Notes: generated by a model not told the origin, from the sequence alone. A DNA stretch of 64,000 nucleotides from CALNXN01 sp942490645 (GCA_942490645.1 CALNXN010000010.1:558001-622000); one strand, 5' to 3'; shown: positions 16,629 to 25,207, counted from the first letter of the stretch. Made by a program: numbers and translations.

Positions 16629-17831
16629 ATGCCGCTCACGAACTCCACGCATCGCTATGGCAGCGTCGCCAAATCCTTCCACTGGCTTACCGCGCTCTTG
16701 ATCGTGACGCTGATCCCGCTTGGCATCTATGCCAACGGCCTGCCCTATGCCACCTCCGAGCAACTCTCGACCAAAGCGTGGATGTTTTCGCTCCACAAAA
16801 CGCTGGGCGTTACGGTGTTCTTCGTGGCGGTGGCGCGCATCGGGTGGGCCGTGATCCAGCCCAAACCCGGGCCCTTGCATCCCCAACGGCGGATTGAAAC
16901 CGGGTTGGCCGCAATGGTGCACTGGCTGCTTTATGGCTCGCTCTTGTTGGTGCCGCTGTCAGGATGGGTGCATCACGCGGCCACCGCAGGCTTTGCGCCG
17001 ATCTGGTGGCCGTTCGGGCAGAATCTACCCTTTGTGCCCAAATCCGAACCCTTGGCCGATCTCACTGCGGGGCTGCACATCGTCTTTGAACGGGTTCTGG
17101 CCGCGTCGATCCTTCTGCATGTTGCGGGCGCGCTCAAACACCAATTCATCGACCGCGATGCCACCCTGAGGCGCATGTGGTTCAGCACAACCAACGCGCC
17201 GGAAACTGCGCCCCACACGGGTGGGCTCTTGCCCTTTGCGGCGGCCGTTTTGGTCTGGGCTGGTGCTGTGGCCACAGGCAGCGCATTGGGGCTTTATGCG
17301 CATGAATCGACCCAGACTCAGATTGCAACGCTGGAAGACGTCAGTTCCGACTGGCAGGTCACCGACGGGACGCTGCAGATCGTCGTCCGCCAGCTTGGCA
17401 CTGATGTCACAGGCAGCTTTGAAAACTGGACTGCGGACATCACCTTTGATGACACCGCTCCTCTGGGACAGGTTGGACGGGTTGAGGTGACAGTGGCAAT
17501 CGGGTCGCTCACCTTGGGGTCGGTCACATCTCAAGCGCTGGGTGTAGATTACTTCGATGCACAAACCCACCCCACCGCCGTTTTCTTTGGCGTTCTCATC
17601 GCTCTGGATGACGACCGCTTTGAAGCAACAGGCAGCCTGACAATCAAAGGCCAATCCATTCCGCTGACCTTACCCTTTACCCTTGATATTGCGGACGCGA
17701 CTGCGCGCATGGCTGGACAAGTCACGCTGGACCGCCGCAGTTTTGGCATCGGCGACACCATGACGGACGAGGCTTCGCTGGGTTTTGGGGTGGACGTGCG
17801 TGTGGCCCTGACCGCGCAGCGCACCGACTAA
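16629..17831 (+). CDS. Cytochrome b561 fused to a periplasmic YceI domain
   Basis: A 400-residue two-part protein. Residues 1-180 are a four-helix diheme cytochrome b561 domain with histidines in STHRYGSVAKSFHW, LHKTLGV, VHWLLYGSL and LHIVFERVL. One more membrane segment follows near 205-225, and residues 235-400 are a YceI-type lipocalin-like domain (DWQVTDGTLQIVVRQLG, ITIKGQ-like SLTIKGQSIPLTLPF, LDRRSFGIG). YceI domains bind polyisoprenoids or quinone-like lipids, so the fusion suggests electron transfer to a lipid carrier held in the periplasm; that is inference. It converges with a separate yceI gene across a shared terminator. Confidence 0.9.
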   Translation: MPLTNSTHRYGSVAKSFHWLTALLIVTLIPLGIYANGLPYATSEQLSTKAWMFSLHKTLGVTVFFVAVARIGWAVIQPKPGPLHPQRRIETGLAAMVHWLLYGSLLLVPLSGWVHHAATAGFAPIWWPFGQNLPFVPKSEPLADLTAGLHIVFERVLAASILLHVAGALKHQFIDRDATLRRMWFSTTNAPETAPHTGGLLPFAAAVLVWAGAVATGSALGLYAHESTQTQIATLEDVSSDWQVTDGTLQIVVRQLGTDVTGSFENWTADITFDDTAPLGQVGRVEVTVAIGSLTLGSVTSQALGVDYFDAQTHPTAVFFGVLIALDDDRFEATGSLTIKGQSIPLTLPFTLDIADATARMAGQVTLDRRSFGIGDTMTDEASLGFGVDVRVALTAQRTD

Positions 17832-17857
17832 TGACAGGCCCAGCCTCGCAAACGAAA

Positions 17858-17886
17858 ACAGCCGCGCGATGCAGGCGCGCGGCTGT
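17858..17886. terminator. Bidirectional terminator between the b561-YceI fusion and yceI
   Basis: Perfect 11-base arms ACAGCCGCGCG and CGCGCGGCTGT with a seven-base loop lie between two convergent genes. The flanking A-run on the left supports termination for the minus-strand gene; the plus-strand side has only a weak CTGTCTG tail. Confidence 0.7.
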
Positions 17887-17914
17887 CTGTCTGGCTGTCA
17901 CCGAATGGTAGGTG

Positions 17915-18499
17915 TCAGTCCATTACGATGGCCTCAATGCTGATTTCCAACGCCACCTCATCCCCGACGAAAGGCGCAAACAACCCCAAATCGAAGGCGC
18001 TGCGCAAAATCGTGCTCGTGGCGGAAAACCCGGCGGCTGGCTTGCCCTGATAGGGTGGGAACGGATAATCGCCCGTTGCGTTCAACACGGCGTCCAGCAC
18101 AACGGGATTGGTCACGCCATTCAACGTCAGATCGCCCGTGATCAAGGCTGTTGTGTCGCCCGTCACTTCGATGCCAGTCGAGGAAAACGTCACCAGCGGG
18201 TGATCGGCCAGTTTGAAAAAGTCACCCGATTGCAGGAAGTGCTGGTCGCGCCCGTCCCATCCGGTAAAAAGCTTGTCCGCCGCAATGGAGACTGTGACAC
18301 TGGAATTTTCCGGAGCATCAGCGTCAAACATCACTTCGCCTTCCCACCCAGACAACATGGCTTGGGTCGTGGAAAATCCGGCGTGGCTATAGGACAAGAC
18401 AACTTGGCTATGGCTGGCGTCGACGGTGTATTTGACGGCGTCTGCCAAAGCGGCACCCGACAGGGTGCTTAGGGCGGCGGCGAATAGGATGGGTTTCAT
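17915..18499 (-). CDS. Periplasmic YceI-family protein
   Basis: A 194-residue secreted protein with a signal peptide (LFAAALSTLSGAALA) and the YceI lipocalin-like fold: VDASHSQVVLSYSHAGFST, FFKLADHPLVTFSSTGIE, GDLTLNGVTNPVVLDAVLN and the final half FSATSTILRSAFDLG. Members bind isoprenoid lipids in an extended barrel. It faces a cytochrome b561-YceI fusion, so two YceI domains of different origin serve the same compartment here. Intact, with AGAGCACC upstream of the ATG. Confidence 0.92.
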   Translation of the reverse strand: MKPILFAAALSTLSGAALADAVKYTVDASHSQVVLSYSHAGFSTTQAMLSGWEGEVMFDADAPENSSVTVSIAADKLFTGWDGRDQHFLQSGDFFKLADHPLVTFSSTGIEVTGDTTALITGDLTLNGVTNPVVLDAVLNATGDYPFPPYQGKPAAGFSATSTILRSAFDLGLFAPFVGDEVALEISIEAIVMD

Positions 18500-18647
18500 G
18501 CGAGGTGCTCTCCGGCGTTGGGGGTGTTGTCCGTTGGATATGCGACATCACCTTCACCGCACAATTCCGGTTTCGCACACAAAAAATGCGCGCTGATGCA
18601 CAGCACGCATTAAATTTTACTTACAAGTGCATTATTGCACGTTGTGT

Positions 18648-19136
18648 TTAGTGAAGTTTACCCGCCACACGCAGCGCCGTTGCAAGGCTGCGGTAGGCCA
18701 CTGCATCGCGTTGCGACACTTCCGCCAGCGGCATGTTGGAGGTGCCCCAGATGCGCAGAACGCCATCTGTTTCTTCCACTTGCGTCAGATCCGCAAATGC
18801 ACAGCGGTCTTCCACAAAACGATCCTTGCCGCGTGTCCGCACAAGGCGGATTTCATGGCGGATCGTATCAATTTCGATTTTGGGGCGGCGCGCGCCCAAT
18901 CCGCTAAGCACCATCACCAAGCCAGCAGGCACGGCAGTGGCAGACATCAGGAGTTTCATCGACATCAGATCACCGCTCCAGCTTGCGCCGGGGCTCATCC
19001 AGAGTGCTGCCGTTGCCGCCAGCAAAGCCACACCGGTCAAGCGTTGAACGACAACCATCACGTGACGCGCATGTTCGGAATTGCGCAAAGTACGGGACAG
19101 GGCTTGTGCCTGAGCGAAATCATTAAATGCAGTCAT
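18648..19136 (-). CDS. Small inner-membrane protein of unknown function
   Basis: A 162-residue protein starting MTAFNDFAQAQALSRTLRNS after a good GAGGGAG ribosome site. Two membrane segments (VVVQRLTGVALLAATAALWM and LLMSATAVPAGLVMVLSGLG) are followed by a cytoplasmic tail of beta-rich sequence (KIEIDTIRHEIRLVRTRGKD, FVEDRCAFADLTQVEETDG) that could be a PH-like domain. I do not recognise a family. It stands alone between yceI and the rpsF leader. The open frame extends farther upstream, but those codons look non-coding. Confidence 0.75.
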   Translation of the reverse strand: MTAFNDFAQAQALSRTLRNSEHARHVMVVVQRLTGVALLAATAALWMSPGASWSGDLMSMKLLMSATAVPAGLVMVLSGLGARRPKIEIDTIRHEIRLVRTRGKDRFVEDRCAFADLTQVEETDGVLRIWGTSNMPLAEVSQRDAVAYRSLATALRVAGKLH

Positions 19137-19371
19137 TATTAAAACTCCCTCTCTTCGGTTAACAAACATTAACTGGCCAAAAGAGACCGAAATAAGACGC
19201 TGACAGGGCAAGTGCGCGGTATTGTTGGGATGCACATGACCTGTGGTTGAGACCAGCGTGGCTTGGCGCGCGGGTGGTTCGCACGGGCTGCGCTCGGGCC
19301 TTGCGTGGGCGGGCAAACCGTGTATACGGCAGCGATCCTTTGCAATCACTTGAACCGCGCATCCCTCGTGC

Positions 19372-19398
19372 GGGGGCCGCAAAGGGTTTTAGGCCCCT
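19372..19398 (+). promoter_or_regulatory. Possible S6:S18-binding leader hairpin of rpsF
   Basis: A GGGGGCC...GGCCCCT hairpin with an intervening GCAAAGGGTTTTA lies about 40 bases before rpsF, in a 300-base gene-free leader. Feedback control by S6:S18 through a CCG-bearing stem is known for rpsF operons in several phyla. The match here is by position and by the GGCCGC in the stem only. A promoter must also lie in this leader, but I could not place it. Confidence 0.35.
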
Positions 19399-19436
19399 GC
19401 TTTGAAATGCGCCTTGATATTAAATGAGGAGTACGC

Positions 19437-19799
19437 ATGCCACTCTATGAGCATGTTATGATCGCACGCCAGGACCTGTCCAACACACAGGCCGAAGGGC
19501 TGATCGAACACTTTGGAACAGTCTTGGCCGACAATGGCGGCACACTCGTGGATCACGAGTATTGGGGCGTCAAAACGATGGCCTACAAGATCAACAAAAA
19601 CCGCAAGGGCCACTATGCCTATATGCGTTCCGACGCACCTGCACCCGCAGTGCAGGAAATGGAACGCCTGATGCGCCTGCATGACGATGTAATGCGTGTT
19701 CTCACCATCAAGGTTGATGAGCACAAGGAACTGCCGTCCGTGCAAATGCAAAAGCGTGATGAGCGCCCCGATCGTGGCGAACGCCGCGAACGCCGTTGA
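19437..19799 (+). CDS. rpsF: 30S ribosomal protein S6
   Basis: A 120-residue S6 protein that binds S18 and the central domain of 16S rRNA. It begins MPLYEHVMIARQDLS and carries the family segments EYWGVKTMAYKINKN, KGHYAYMRSDAPAPAVQEME and RVLTIKVDEH. The C-terminal tail is charged (KRDERPDRGERRERR), as often in alphaproteobacteria. A GAGGAG site precedes the ATG. First gene of rpsF-rpsR-rplI. Confidence 0.97.
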   Translation: MPLYEHVMIARQDLSNTQAEGLIEHFGTVLADNGGTLVDHEYWGVKTMAYKINKNRKGHYAYMRSDAPAPAVQEMERLMRLHDDVMRVLTIKVDEHKELPSVQMQKRDERPDRGERRERR

Positions 19800-19828
19800 T
19801 CAACAGCTTCATCGAAAGGACATAACTC

Positions 19829-20056
19829 ATGGCCACCAAACCATTTTTCCGCCGTCGCAAGGTCTGCCCGTTCTCCGGCGACAACGCGCCAGCCATCGAC
19901 TACAAAGACACACGTCTGCTGCAACGCTACATCTCTGAGCGTGGCAAGATCGTGCCATCCCGTATCACCGCAGTCTCTGCGAAAAAGCAGCGTGAATTGG
20001 CCCGTGCCATCAAACGCGCCCGCTTCCTCGCCCTGCTGCCCTACGCCGTCAAGTAA
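19829..20056 (+). CDS. rpsR: 30S ribosomal protein S18
   Basis: A 75-residue basic protein, partner of S6 on the 30S platform. It has the usual RRKVCPFSGDNAPAIDYKD, LLQRYISERGKIVPSRI and KKQRELARAIKRARFLALLP. It begins 29 bases after rpsF with AGGACA upstream and is followed by rplI after 11 bases. Confidence 0.97.
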   Translation: MATKPFFRRRKVCPFSGDNAPAIDYKDTRLLQRYISERGKIVPSRITAVSAKKQRELARAIKRARFLALLPYAVK

Positions 20057-20067
20057 GGAGAAAGCAC

Positions 20068-20718
20068 ATGCAAGTCATCCTTCTGGAACGTGTGGCCAAG
20101 CTGGGTCAAATGGGCGAAGTCGTCGACGTCAAACCCGGTTTTGCGCGCAACTATTTGTTGCCCCAAGGCAAGGCGCTGTCGGCCTCCAAGGCCAACGTGG
20201 AAGCATTCGAGGCGCAAAAAGCGCAGCTTGAAGCACGCAACCTCGAGACCAAGAAAGAGGCCGAAAGCCTGGCTGAAAAGCTCGACGGTCAACAGTTCAT
20301 CGTGATTCGCTCCGCGTCCGATTCCGGCGCACTTTATGGCTCCGTCACCACCCGTGACACCGCCGATGCCGCAACCGAGGCCGGGTTCACCGTGGATCGC
20401 AAGCAGGTTCAACTGCAACCGATCAAGGAATTGGGTCTGCACAGCGTGATCATCGTTCTGCACCCCGAGGTCGAAGCGTCAATCGAACTGAACGTCGCCC
20501 GCTCCGTGGAAGAGGCCGAGCTGCAAGCTGCTGGCAAATCCATTCAGGAACTGGCCGCTGAAGAAGAAGCCGCAGCCGAGTTTGAGATTGCGGAGCTGTT
20601 CGAAGACATCGGTGCAGCCGCCTCCGACGACGAAGATCTGGCCGAATCTGCCGGTGTGGAAACACCCGCAGAGGAAGAGCCCGCCTCCGGCGATCAGGAA
20701 GACACAGCCGGCCGCTAA
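20068..20718 (+). CDS. rplI: 50S ribosomal protein L9 with long acidic C-terminal tail
   Basis: L9 binds 23S rRNA domain V and spans the ribosome surface. Residues 1-150 are canonical: MQVILLERVAKLGQMGEVVD, GFARNYLLPQGKA, the long connecting helix and the C-terminal domain with LGLHSVIIVLHPEVEASI. The protein continues to 216 residues with an acidic tail (EEEAAAEFEIAELFEDIG, EDLAESAGVETPAEEEP), about 65 residues longer than in Escherichia coli. Such tails occur in related bacteria; their role is not known to me. A strong terminator follows. Confidence 0.96.
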   Translation: MQVILLERVAKLGQMGEVVDVKPGFARNYLLPQGKALSASKANVEAFEAQKAQLEARNLETKKEAESLAEKLDGQQFIVIRSASDSGALYGSVTTRDTADAATEAGFTVDRKQVQLQPIKELGLHSVIIVLHPEVEASIELNVARSVEEAELQAAGKSIQELAAEEEAAAEFEIAELFEDIGAAASDDEDLAESAGVETPAEEEPASGDQEDTAGR

Positions 20719-20750
20719 GGCCTCTCTGCTTTCCGAAACACAGATTGGAA

Positions 20751-20782
20751 ACGCCGCGCTGACCCCAGCGCGGCGTTTTTTT
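20751..20782 (+). terminator. Intrinsic terminator of the rpsF-rpsR-rplI operon
   Basis: A perfect 10-base stem ACGCCGCGCT/AGCGCGGCGT with a six-base loop is followed by seven T, 33 bases after the rplI stop. Confidence 0.92.
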
Positions 20783-20836
20783 GTCTACGGGGCGGTGCAC
20801 TTTGCGGACAAACCCGCTGTTGGTGAGTGCATGGGT

Positions 20837-21652
20837 TCAATCATAGGGGCGCTGAACTGACAAAGTCTCCTCCAAGCGCGCCCAGGTCACAGCCTCGAAG
20901 CGCTCAGGCCATTCCATACCCAATTGCTCGGCTCTTTTGCGCGCGCGCGGTAGGTACGCTTCCGCATAAGCCAGCTGGGCAGAGATCATTGCATCTCGAT
21001 TGGGAGTCGCAGGTGGCATCGACATCAGCAAGTCTTTCTGCTCATCCGTAATCAACCGATTGAGATGCAAAATACCACCGCGGTTGGGTGCATCTGTTTC
21101 GTCGATCAACAAATCTACAAGCTTATTTCGAAGGAGATAAACACCCAGAACGCCATTGATGTATTCGTCGCGCCCCACTGCAAGATGGAGCAATCCGAGT
21201 ATCCTAATGAAATCCTCAACTTCGTATCGAAATCTTTTCAAATCGGGGCTGCGTTTCGGTGTATCTTTGGCCAGTCGCTCATATAAATTGTCTCGATCAA
21301 AAAGAGGCTTGAGGGCGTTTTGCGTCTGCCGTCCCAACTGATCAGGTTTTAAAATAACGACATCGGTACGCGTCCAGTCTGCGGTAATGGCGTTAATCAA
21401 GACCGGAACGTTTGTTCGGTCCCACCAAAGAACAATTTCACCAGTCAGTTCGACAGCCTTGCGCCAAAGATTGGCAACCGCATCAGATGCACCGTCTTCC
21501 GACACCAAGACGAAATCAATATCGCTGTATTCGTCTGATAGGCCGTTGCCGTAGCTACCACTCAGGAACAGGGCACGAATGTCCGGGGTTTCAGAGACAG
21601 CATTGGTAATGATCTCAATAACTTCGTCATGTGTCATGCGCCTGGTTTCCAT
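20837..21652 (-). CDS. Nucleotidyltransferase-fold protein
   Basis: A 271-residue protein with the polymerase-beta-type nucleotidyltransferase signature GSYGNGLSDEYSDIDFVLV, where Ser33 and the metal ligands Asp44 and Asp46 are in place. A helical C-terminal half follows (FRYEVEDFIRILGLLHLAVG, VYLLRNKLVDLLIDE), as in aminoglycoside 6-adenylyltransferase-like and related proteins of unknown substrate. The coding strand is less GC-rich than its neighbours, which hints at transfer. It converges with the rpsF operon. Nothing suggests a toxin partner next to it. Confidence 0.8.
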   Translation of the reverse strand: METRRMTHDEVIEIITNAVSETPDIRALFLSGSYGNGLSDEYSDIDFVLVSEDGASDAVANLWRKAVELTGEIVLWWDRTNVPVLINAITADWTRTDVVILKPDQLGRQTQNALKPLFDRDNLYERLAKDTPKRSPDLKRFRYEVEDFIRILGLLHLAVGRDEYINGVLGVYLLRNKLVDLLIDETDAPNRGGILHLNRLITDEQKDLLMSMPPATPNRDAMISAQLAYAEAYLPRARKRAEQLGMEWPERFEAVTWARLEETLSVQRPYD

Positions 21653-21816
21653 TCACTGTTGCGCCGCACTGTAGCCATGCAATGCTCAAAGGGCATTTTG
21701 GGCTCGAAGCGCGCAACAGTCCAGAACTCGGTCGTTCTTGGAAACATCTCACCGAACGCATTTGCCAATGCCCGGCACGGCGTGGTTTAGTGTGCTCAAC
21801 GCAAGGACGCCTGACC

Positions 21817-22386
21817 ATGACCCGTGCCACCCTCTTGGCCATAGCCGCCCTGACCACCCTTGTATTGGCAGGGTGCGATGAAGACCCGGAAACCATTGAA
21901 ATCCCGCCCCGTGTAGCGCCGCAAACGCAGACCGAGCTGGATTTCGTGCGCCAGACGCTGAACAGCGTGCAGGCCGCCTCCTTTGCACAAGACCTTGAAT
22001 ACTGTGGCTATATCGGTCTCGACACGACGGGTCGGTACGTCGCCACGCCGCCTGATCAAGGGCGTATGGCACGCTGCGTGGCGGATTGGCCGGGCGATGA
22101 TTTTGCCGTCATTGCCTCGTATCATACCCACGGCGCTTGGTCGCACGAGTTGGACAGCGAAGTGCCGTCCTACGATGATATGGTCACCGATATCACCGAA
22201 CGGATCGACGGATATGTGGCCACACCGGGTGGGCGGATGTGGTACATCGACGCCGAAGGGCGCGTTGCGCGTCAGATTTGCGGGCGCGGATGCCTGATCT
22301 CGGACCCGGCCTACCGCCCGGACGCGTTTGATCCCGGTGTGGTTGTCTACACCTTGGAAGACTTGCGCGAGCGGTCCGGCGGCTAA
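21817..22386 (+). CDS. Lipoprotein with DUF4329 (JAMM-like) domain
   Basis: A 189-residue lipoprotein: lipobox LVLAGC with Cys20, then a DUF4329-type domain containing SYHTHGAWSHELDSEVPSYD. His103, His105, Ser118 and Asp121 give the HxH...SxxD pattern of JAMM metallo-isopeptidases. DUF4329 domains are best known at the C-termini of Rhs and other toxins; here the domain is alone on a membrane-anchored protein with no immunity-type neighbour. Two cysteines near the C-terminus (QICGRGCLIS) could form a disulphide. Whether it cleaves anything is unknown. Confidence 0.75.
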   Translation: MTRATLLAIAALTTLVLAGCDEDPETIEIPPRVAPQTQTELDFVRQTLNSVQAASFAQDLEYCGYIGLDTTGRYVATPPDQGRMARCVADWPGDDFAVIASYHTHGAWSHELDSEVPSYDDMVTDITERIDGYVATPGGRMWYIDAEGRVARQICGRGCLISDPAYRPDAFDPGVVVYTLEDLRERSGG

Positions 22387-22408
22387 CGCCCCTGCCCCTC
22401 AATCGCAA

Positions 22409-22432
22409 ACAGGCCGCCCCGAAGGACGGCCT
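22409..22432. terminator. Hairpin between DUF4329 lipoprotein gene and tig
   Basis: Arms CAGGCCG and CGGCCTG with additional inner pairing around CCCCGAAGGA lie between two convergent genes, about 25 bases from each stop. There is no T-run, so efficiency is uncertain. Confidence 0.45.
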
Positions 22433-22457
22433 GCACAACGCCTGACTATGTGTCAGA

Positions 22458-23789
22458 TCATTCGTCTTCCAGCGCCTCGACGGCCTTTTGCAGGGCGTCT
22501 TTGGTGGCTTTCTTTTCCTTGATTGTCGCCTGTTCAAAGACAAAATCGACGACCTTGTCTTCGAAGAGCGGCGCGCGCAGCTGCTGTTGCATCTGTGCGT
22601 TTTGTTGCACGAATTCAAAGAACTGACGCTCCTGACCCGGATACTGGCGGGCCTGCGACATGATCGCCTGCGTCATTTCCGCGTCCGTCACCTCAACTTC
22701 GGCTTTCTGACCCAGCTCGGCCAGCAAGAGCCCAAGGCGCACGCGCCGTGTGGCCAATGTCTTGTGCTCGTCCGTCGCTTCGATTTCCGGGTGATCGTGG
22801 CCTTCCACGTCCGGGTTTTCCTCGTGCCAAAGCTGATGTGCGATCTGGCCGGCTTCGGCCTCCACCAGTGACGGCGGCAGATCGAAATCCACCATCTTGT
22901 CGAGTGCATCCAAAAGGCCGCGCTTCATCACGGCGCGGGCTGCACCGGCATATTCTGCTTCCAGGCGTTCGGAAATCTGTGTCTTGAGGGCCGCGAGATC
23001 CTCGGCTCCGAACTTGGTGGCCAACTCGTCGTTGATCTCGGCAGCCGTCGGCTCCTTGACCTCTTTGATGGTGCAATCGAACGTCGCTTCTTTGCCCTTC
23101 AGATGCTCGGCCTGATAATCATCTGGGAAAGACACGGTCACGGATTTCTCTTCGCCCGCCTTCACGCCGACCAGTTGCTCTTCAAAGCCCGGAATGAAGG
23201 AGTTGGAGCCAAGCACCAGCGGGTAATCTTCGGCAGAGCCACCCTCGAACGCCTCGCCATCGACCTTGCCCACGAAATCCATCACGACCTGATCGCCGTC
23301 CTTGGCCTTGGAACCCTTCTTGCGGGCTTTGAAGTCCTGAGCTGTTTCGGCCAGATTGGCGAGCGCCTCTTCGACGGCTTTTTCGTCGGCGGGAACGACC
23401 ATTTTCTCCAGCTTGATCTTGCTCAGATCGACTTCGGGAATGTCTGGCAGCGCCTCATAGGACATCTCGACGTGAACGTCGTCACCCTCTTTCCAATCGT
23501 CATTCGTCATTTTGACTTCGGGCTGCATCGCCGGACGGTCGCCGCTTTTGTCGAAGTGATCCGACATCGCGCCATCGATGCTTTCCTGCATCGCTTCACC
23601 CATCACACGCTGGCCGAACTGTTTCTTCAACAGAGCCATCGGCACCTTGCCTTTGCGAAAGCCCTTCATTTCCACATCGGGCTGCGCTTCGGCCAGCTTT
23701 TCGTTGACCTTGGCGTCCAGTTCGGCAGCTGTCACCGTAATGGCGTATCCGCGTTTCAAACCTTCGTTCAGTGTCTCTTTGACCTGCAT
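22458..23789 (-). CDS. tig: Trigger factor, ribosome-associated chaperone
   Basis: A 443-residue trigger factor that meets nascent chains at the ribosome exit. The ribosome-binding segment reads GFRKGKVPMALLKKQFG; the peptidyl-prolyl isomerase domain is around residues 160-245 (KDGDQVVMDFVGKVDGEAFE, SNSFIPGFEEQLVG-like region); a helical C-terminal domain follows. ATG 23789 is chosen because MQVKETLNEGLKRGY is the family start; codons upstream look non-coding. It is monocistronic here, without clpP next to it. Confidence 0.95.
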   Translation of the reverse strand: MQVKETLNEGLKRGYAITVTAAELDAKVNEKLAEAQPDVEMKGFRKGKVPMALLKKQFGQRVMGEAMQESIDGAMSDHFDKSGDRPAMQPEVKMTNDDWKEGDDVHVEMSYEALPDIPEVDLSKIKLEKMVVPADEKAVEEALANLAETAQDFKARKKGSKAKDGDQVVMDFVGKVDGEAFEGGSAEDYPLVLGSNSFIPGFEEQLVGVKAGEEKSVTVSFPDDYQAEHLKGKEATFDCTIKEVKEPTAAEINDELATKFGAEDLAALKTQISERLEAEYAGAARAVMKRGLLDALDKMVDFDLPPSLVEAEAGQIAHQLWHEENPDVEGHDHPEIEATDEHKTLATRRVRLGLLLAELGQKAEVEVTDAEMTQAIMSQARQYPGQERQFFEFVQQNAQMQQQLRAPLFEDKVVDFVFEQATIKEKKATKDALQKAVEALEDE

Positions 23790-23980
23790 GTGTGCTCCAT
23801 GAGAATTGGGCGCGCGCAAAGCGCGGGGCATAAATTTCAGCCCTTCTATGTGCCCCGACCCAAAGGCGCAAGAGGGACAACGCGCATTGTTTTACGCCTT
23901 TTTTGATTGCGTCACTGGGCTGCGCAACCGCCCGGAGCGATCATATGCGGCGGGTGCTGCACGCGAGCATCACCAATGCG

Positions 23981-24877
23981 TCAGCTTTGCGTATACATCA
24001 CGACCGCCAGATTCATCTCGATCAACACCTGCTGGCTCAGGTTTGCCAGCTTCACCGTATCGCTGTCCGAAATGCGACCCTCGTCTTCCAGCATCGCCAC
24101 CAGCTTTTCAAAATCCACCCAGACCCGCTCCACGCGGGTCAGCTGCTTCTTGATTTGCCGATTGGGCGGCGCGATTATTGCGCGCAATTCGGACCCCGCG
24201 ATCAGGTCGGCCAGTGCCAGTCGGAACTGCTCCATGGTTTCACGCATGCCTGCGCGTTTGGCCTCACCGCCGAGGCCAAGATTGATCAAGCAAATCTCCT
24301 TCGCCGCTTTTTGCGACAACATCCTCTGACGACCGGCAACACTTATCGTATTGGCCAGCATCGGATCTTCCGCCTCGCCAAGGTAGGCGTCTTGTATCGC
24401 CGTAACCGCCGCATGCGATTGCGCCAATGCCTGAAGGTTCATCTCGATCACCTGCCGCAAGGGCACCGAATGCAGGTCATTTGCAGCGAGTTGGCGGATT
24501 GCGGCGCCTAGGGTGGCCCATGTCTGCTCCACCTCTGAGAACCTTGCCAAAACATCTGGGTTCGTTTCACTCCGCAAACGCAGATTTTCGTCACCGCCCT
24601 GCAATGCGGCAAGGTAGGTCTCGAACTGACGCACCACCGAGAGCGTTTTGGCCGTGTATCTTTCCTTTTCCACTCCGGCCATGACGAAACAGGCATTCAG
24701 CGTCACTTGCTGTGTCAACATCCGCTGGCGACCCGCAAAATTGATACGGTTGCGCAGGTCTTCCTCGTCCGACCATTCCTCCGCTTTGACAGAGGATTGC
24801 CCAAATGGCGCTACAATATTCAAAAGAATAGAAAAAATGAGAGCCGCGTAGACGATTGGACTGCGTTCCATGGTCAT
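23981..24877 (-). CDS. Secreted protein with two PilJ-type sensor repeats
   Basis: A 298-residue protein with a signal peptide or anchor (PIVYAALIFSILLNIVAPFG) and two copies of the type IV pili methyl-accepting N-terminal (PilJ) module: NRINFAGRQRMLTQQ near residue 35 and NTISVAGRQRMLSQKAAKE near 180. Each is followed by a helical bundle. In chemoreceptors and histidine kinases this module senses ligands such as nitrate. Here no output domain follows, so the protein would need a partner. ATG 24877 has GAAAG upstream; ATG 24871 is possible. It stands alone next to tig. Confidence 0.75.
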   Translation of the reverse strand: MTMERSPIVYAALIFSILLNIVAPFGQSSVKAEEWSDEEDLRNRINFAGRQRMLTQQVTLNACFVMAGVEKERYTAKTLSVVRQFETYLAALQGGDENLRLRSETNPDVLARFSEVEQTWATLGAAIRQLAANDLHSVPLRQVIEMNLQALAQSHAAVTAIQDAYLGEAEDPMLANTISVAGRQRMLSQKAAKEICLINLGLGGEAKRAGMRETMEQFRLALADLIAGSELRAIIAPPNRQIKKQLTRVERVWVDFEKLVAMLEDEGRISDSDTVKLANLSQQVLIEMNLAVVMYTQS

Positions 24878-25207
24878 GATGAACTTTCGCGTGCTTGATG
24901 ATTTTGACCGCAATAGCGACGCTGCGTTACCAAGTGATTACCAAATCCGCTGCCCGGATATGAGAATGCCAGCTTCCTTAATATGCGCTGTATCGCGACC
25001 CCAAAACCCTCGTCGGCCTGCGCAGCAAACAGCTTTGAGTGAAACGTTGCGTGGTGCCGGTAAAGCGCATCGAACATTTGTTTTCCACTGTTCTTTTCCG
25101 TCCACAGCGGCTTCTAACTATATATAAAAATTATGCTTTTCAGAATTCTGTTATTCATGGCTATCTACACCCATACTATGTATCCGGGTGATAAAGAGAA
25201 GGGTTGA
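24878..25207. other. AT-rich intergenic region before the integrase remnant
   Basis: A 330-base stretch without a convincing gene. Around 25115-25165 the sequence is strongly AT-rich (TATATATAAAAATTATGC), unlike the surroundings, which suits a foreign-DNA border. A divergent promoter for the PilJ gene may lie here. Nothing else is recognised. Confidence 0.5.

Noticed and set aside
25049..25065. TGGTGCCGGTAAAG near the integrase remnant as a partial copy of the tRNA-Leu 3' end (TGGTGCGGGTGAAG)
   Set aside because: Only 12 of 14 bases match and the similarity does not extend, so it cannot be told from chance and is not called an att site.
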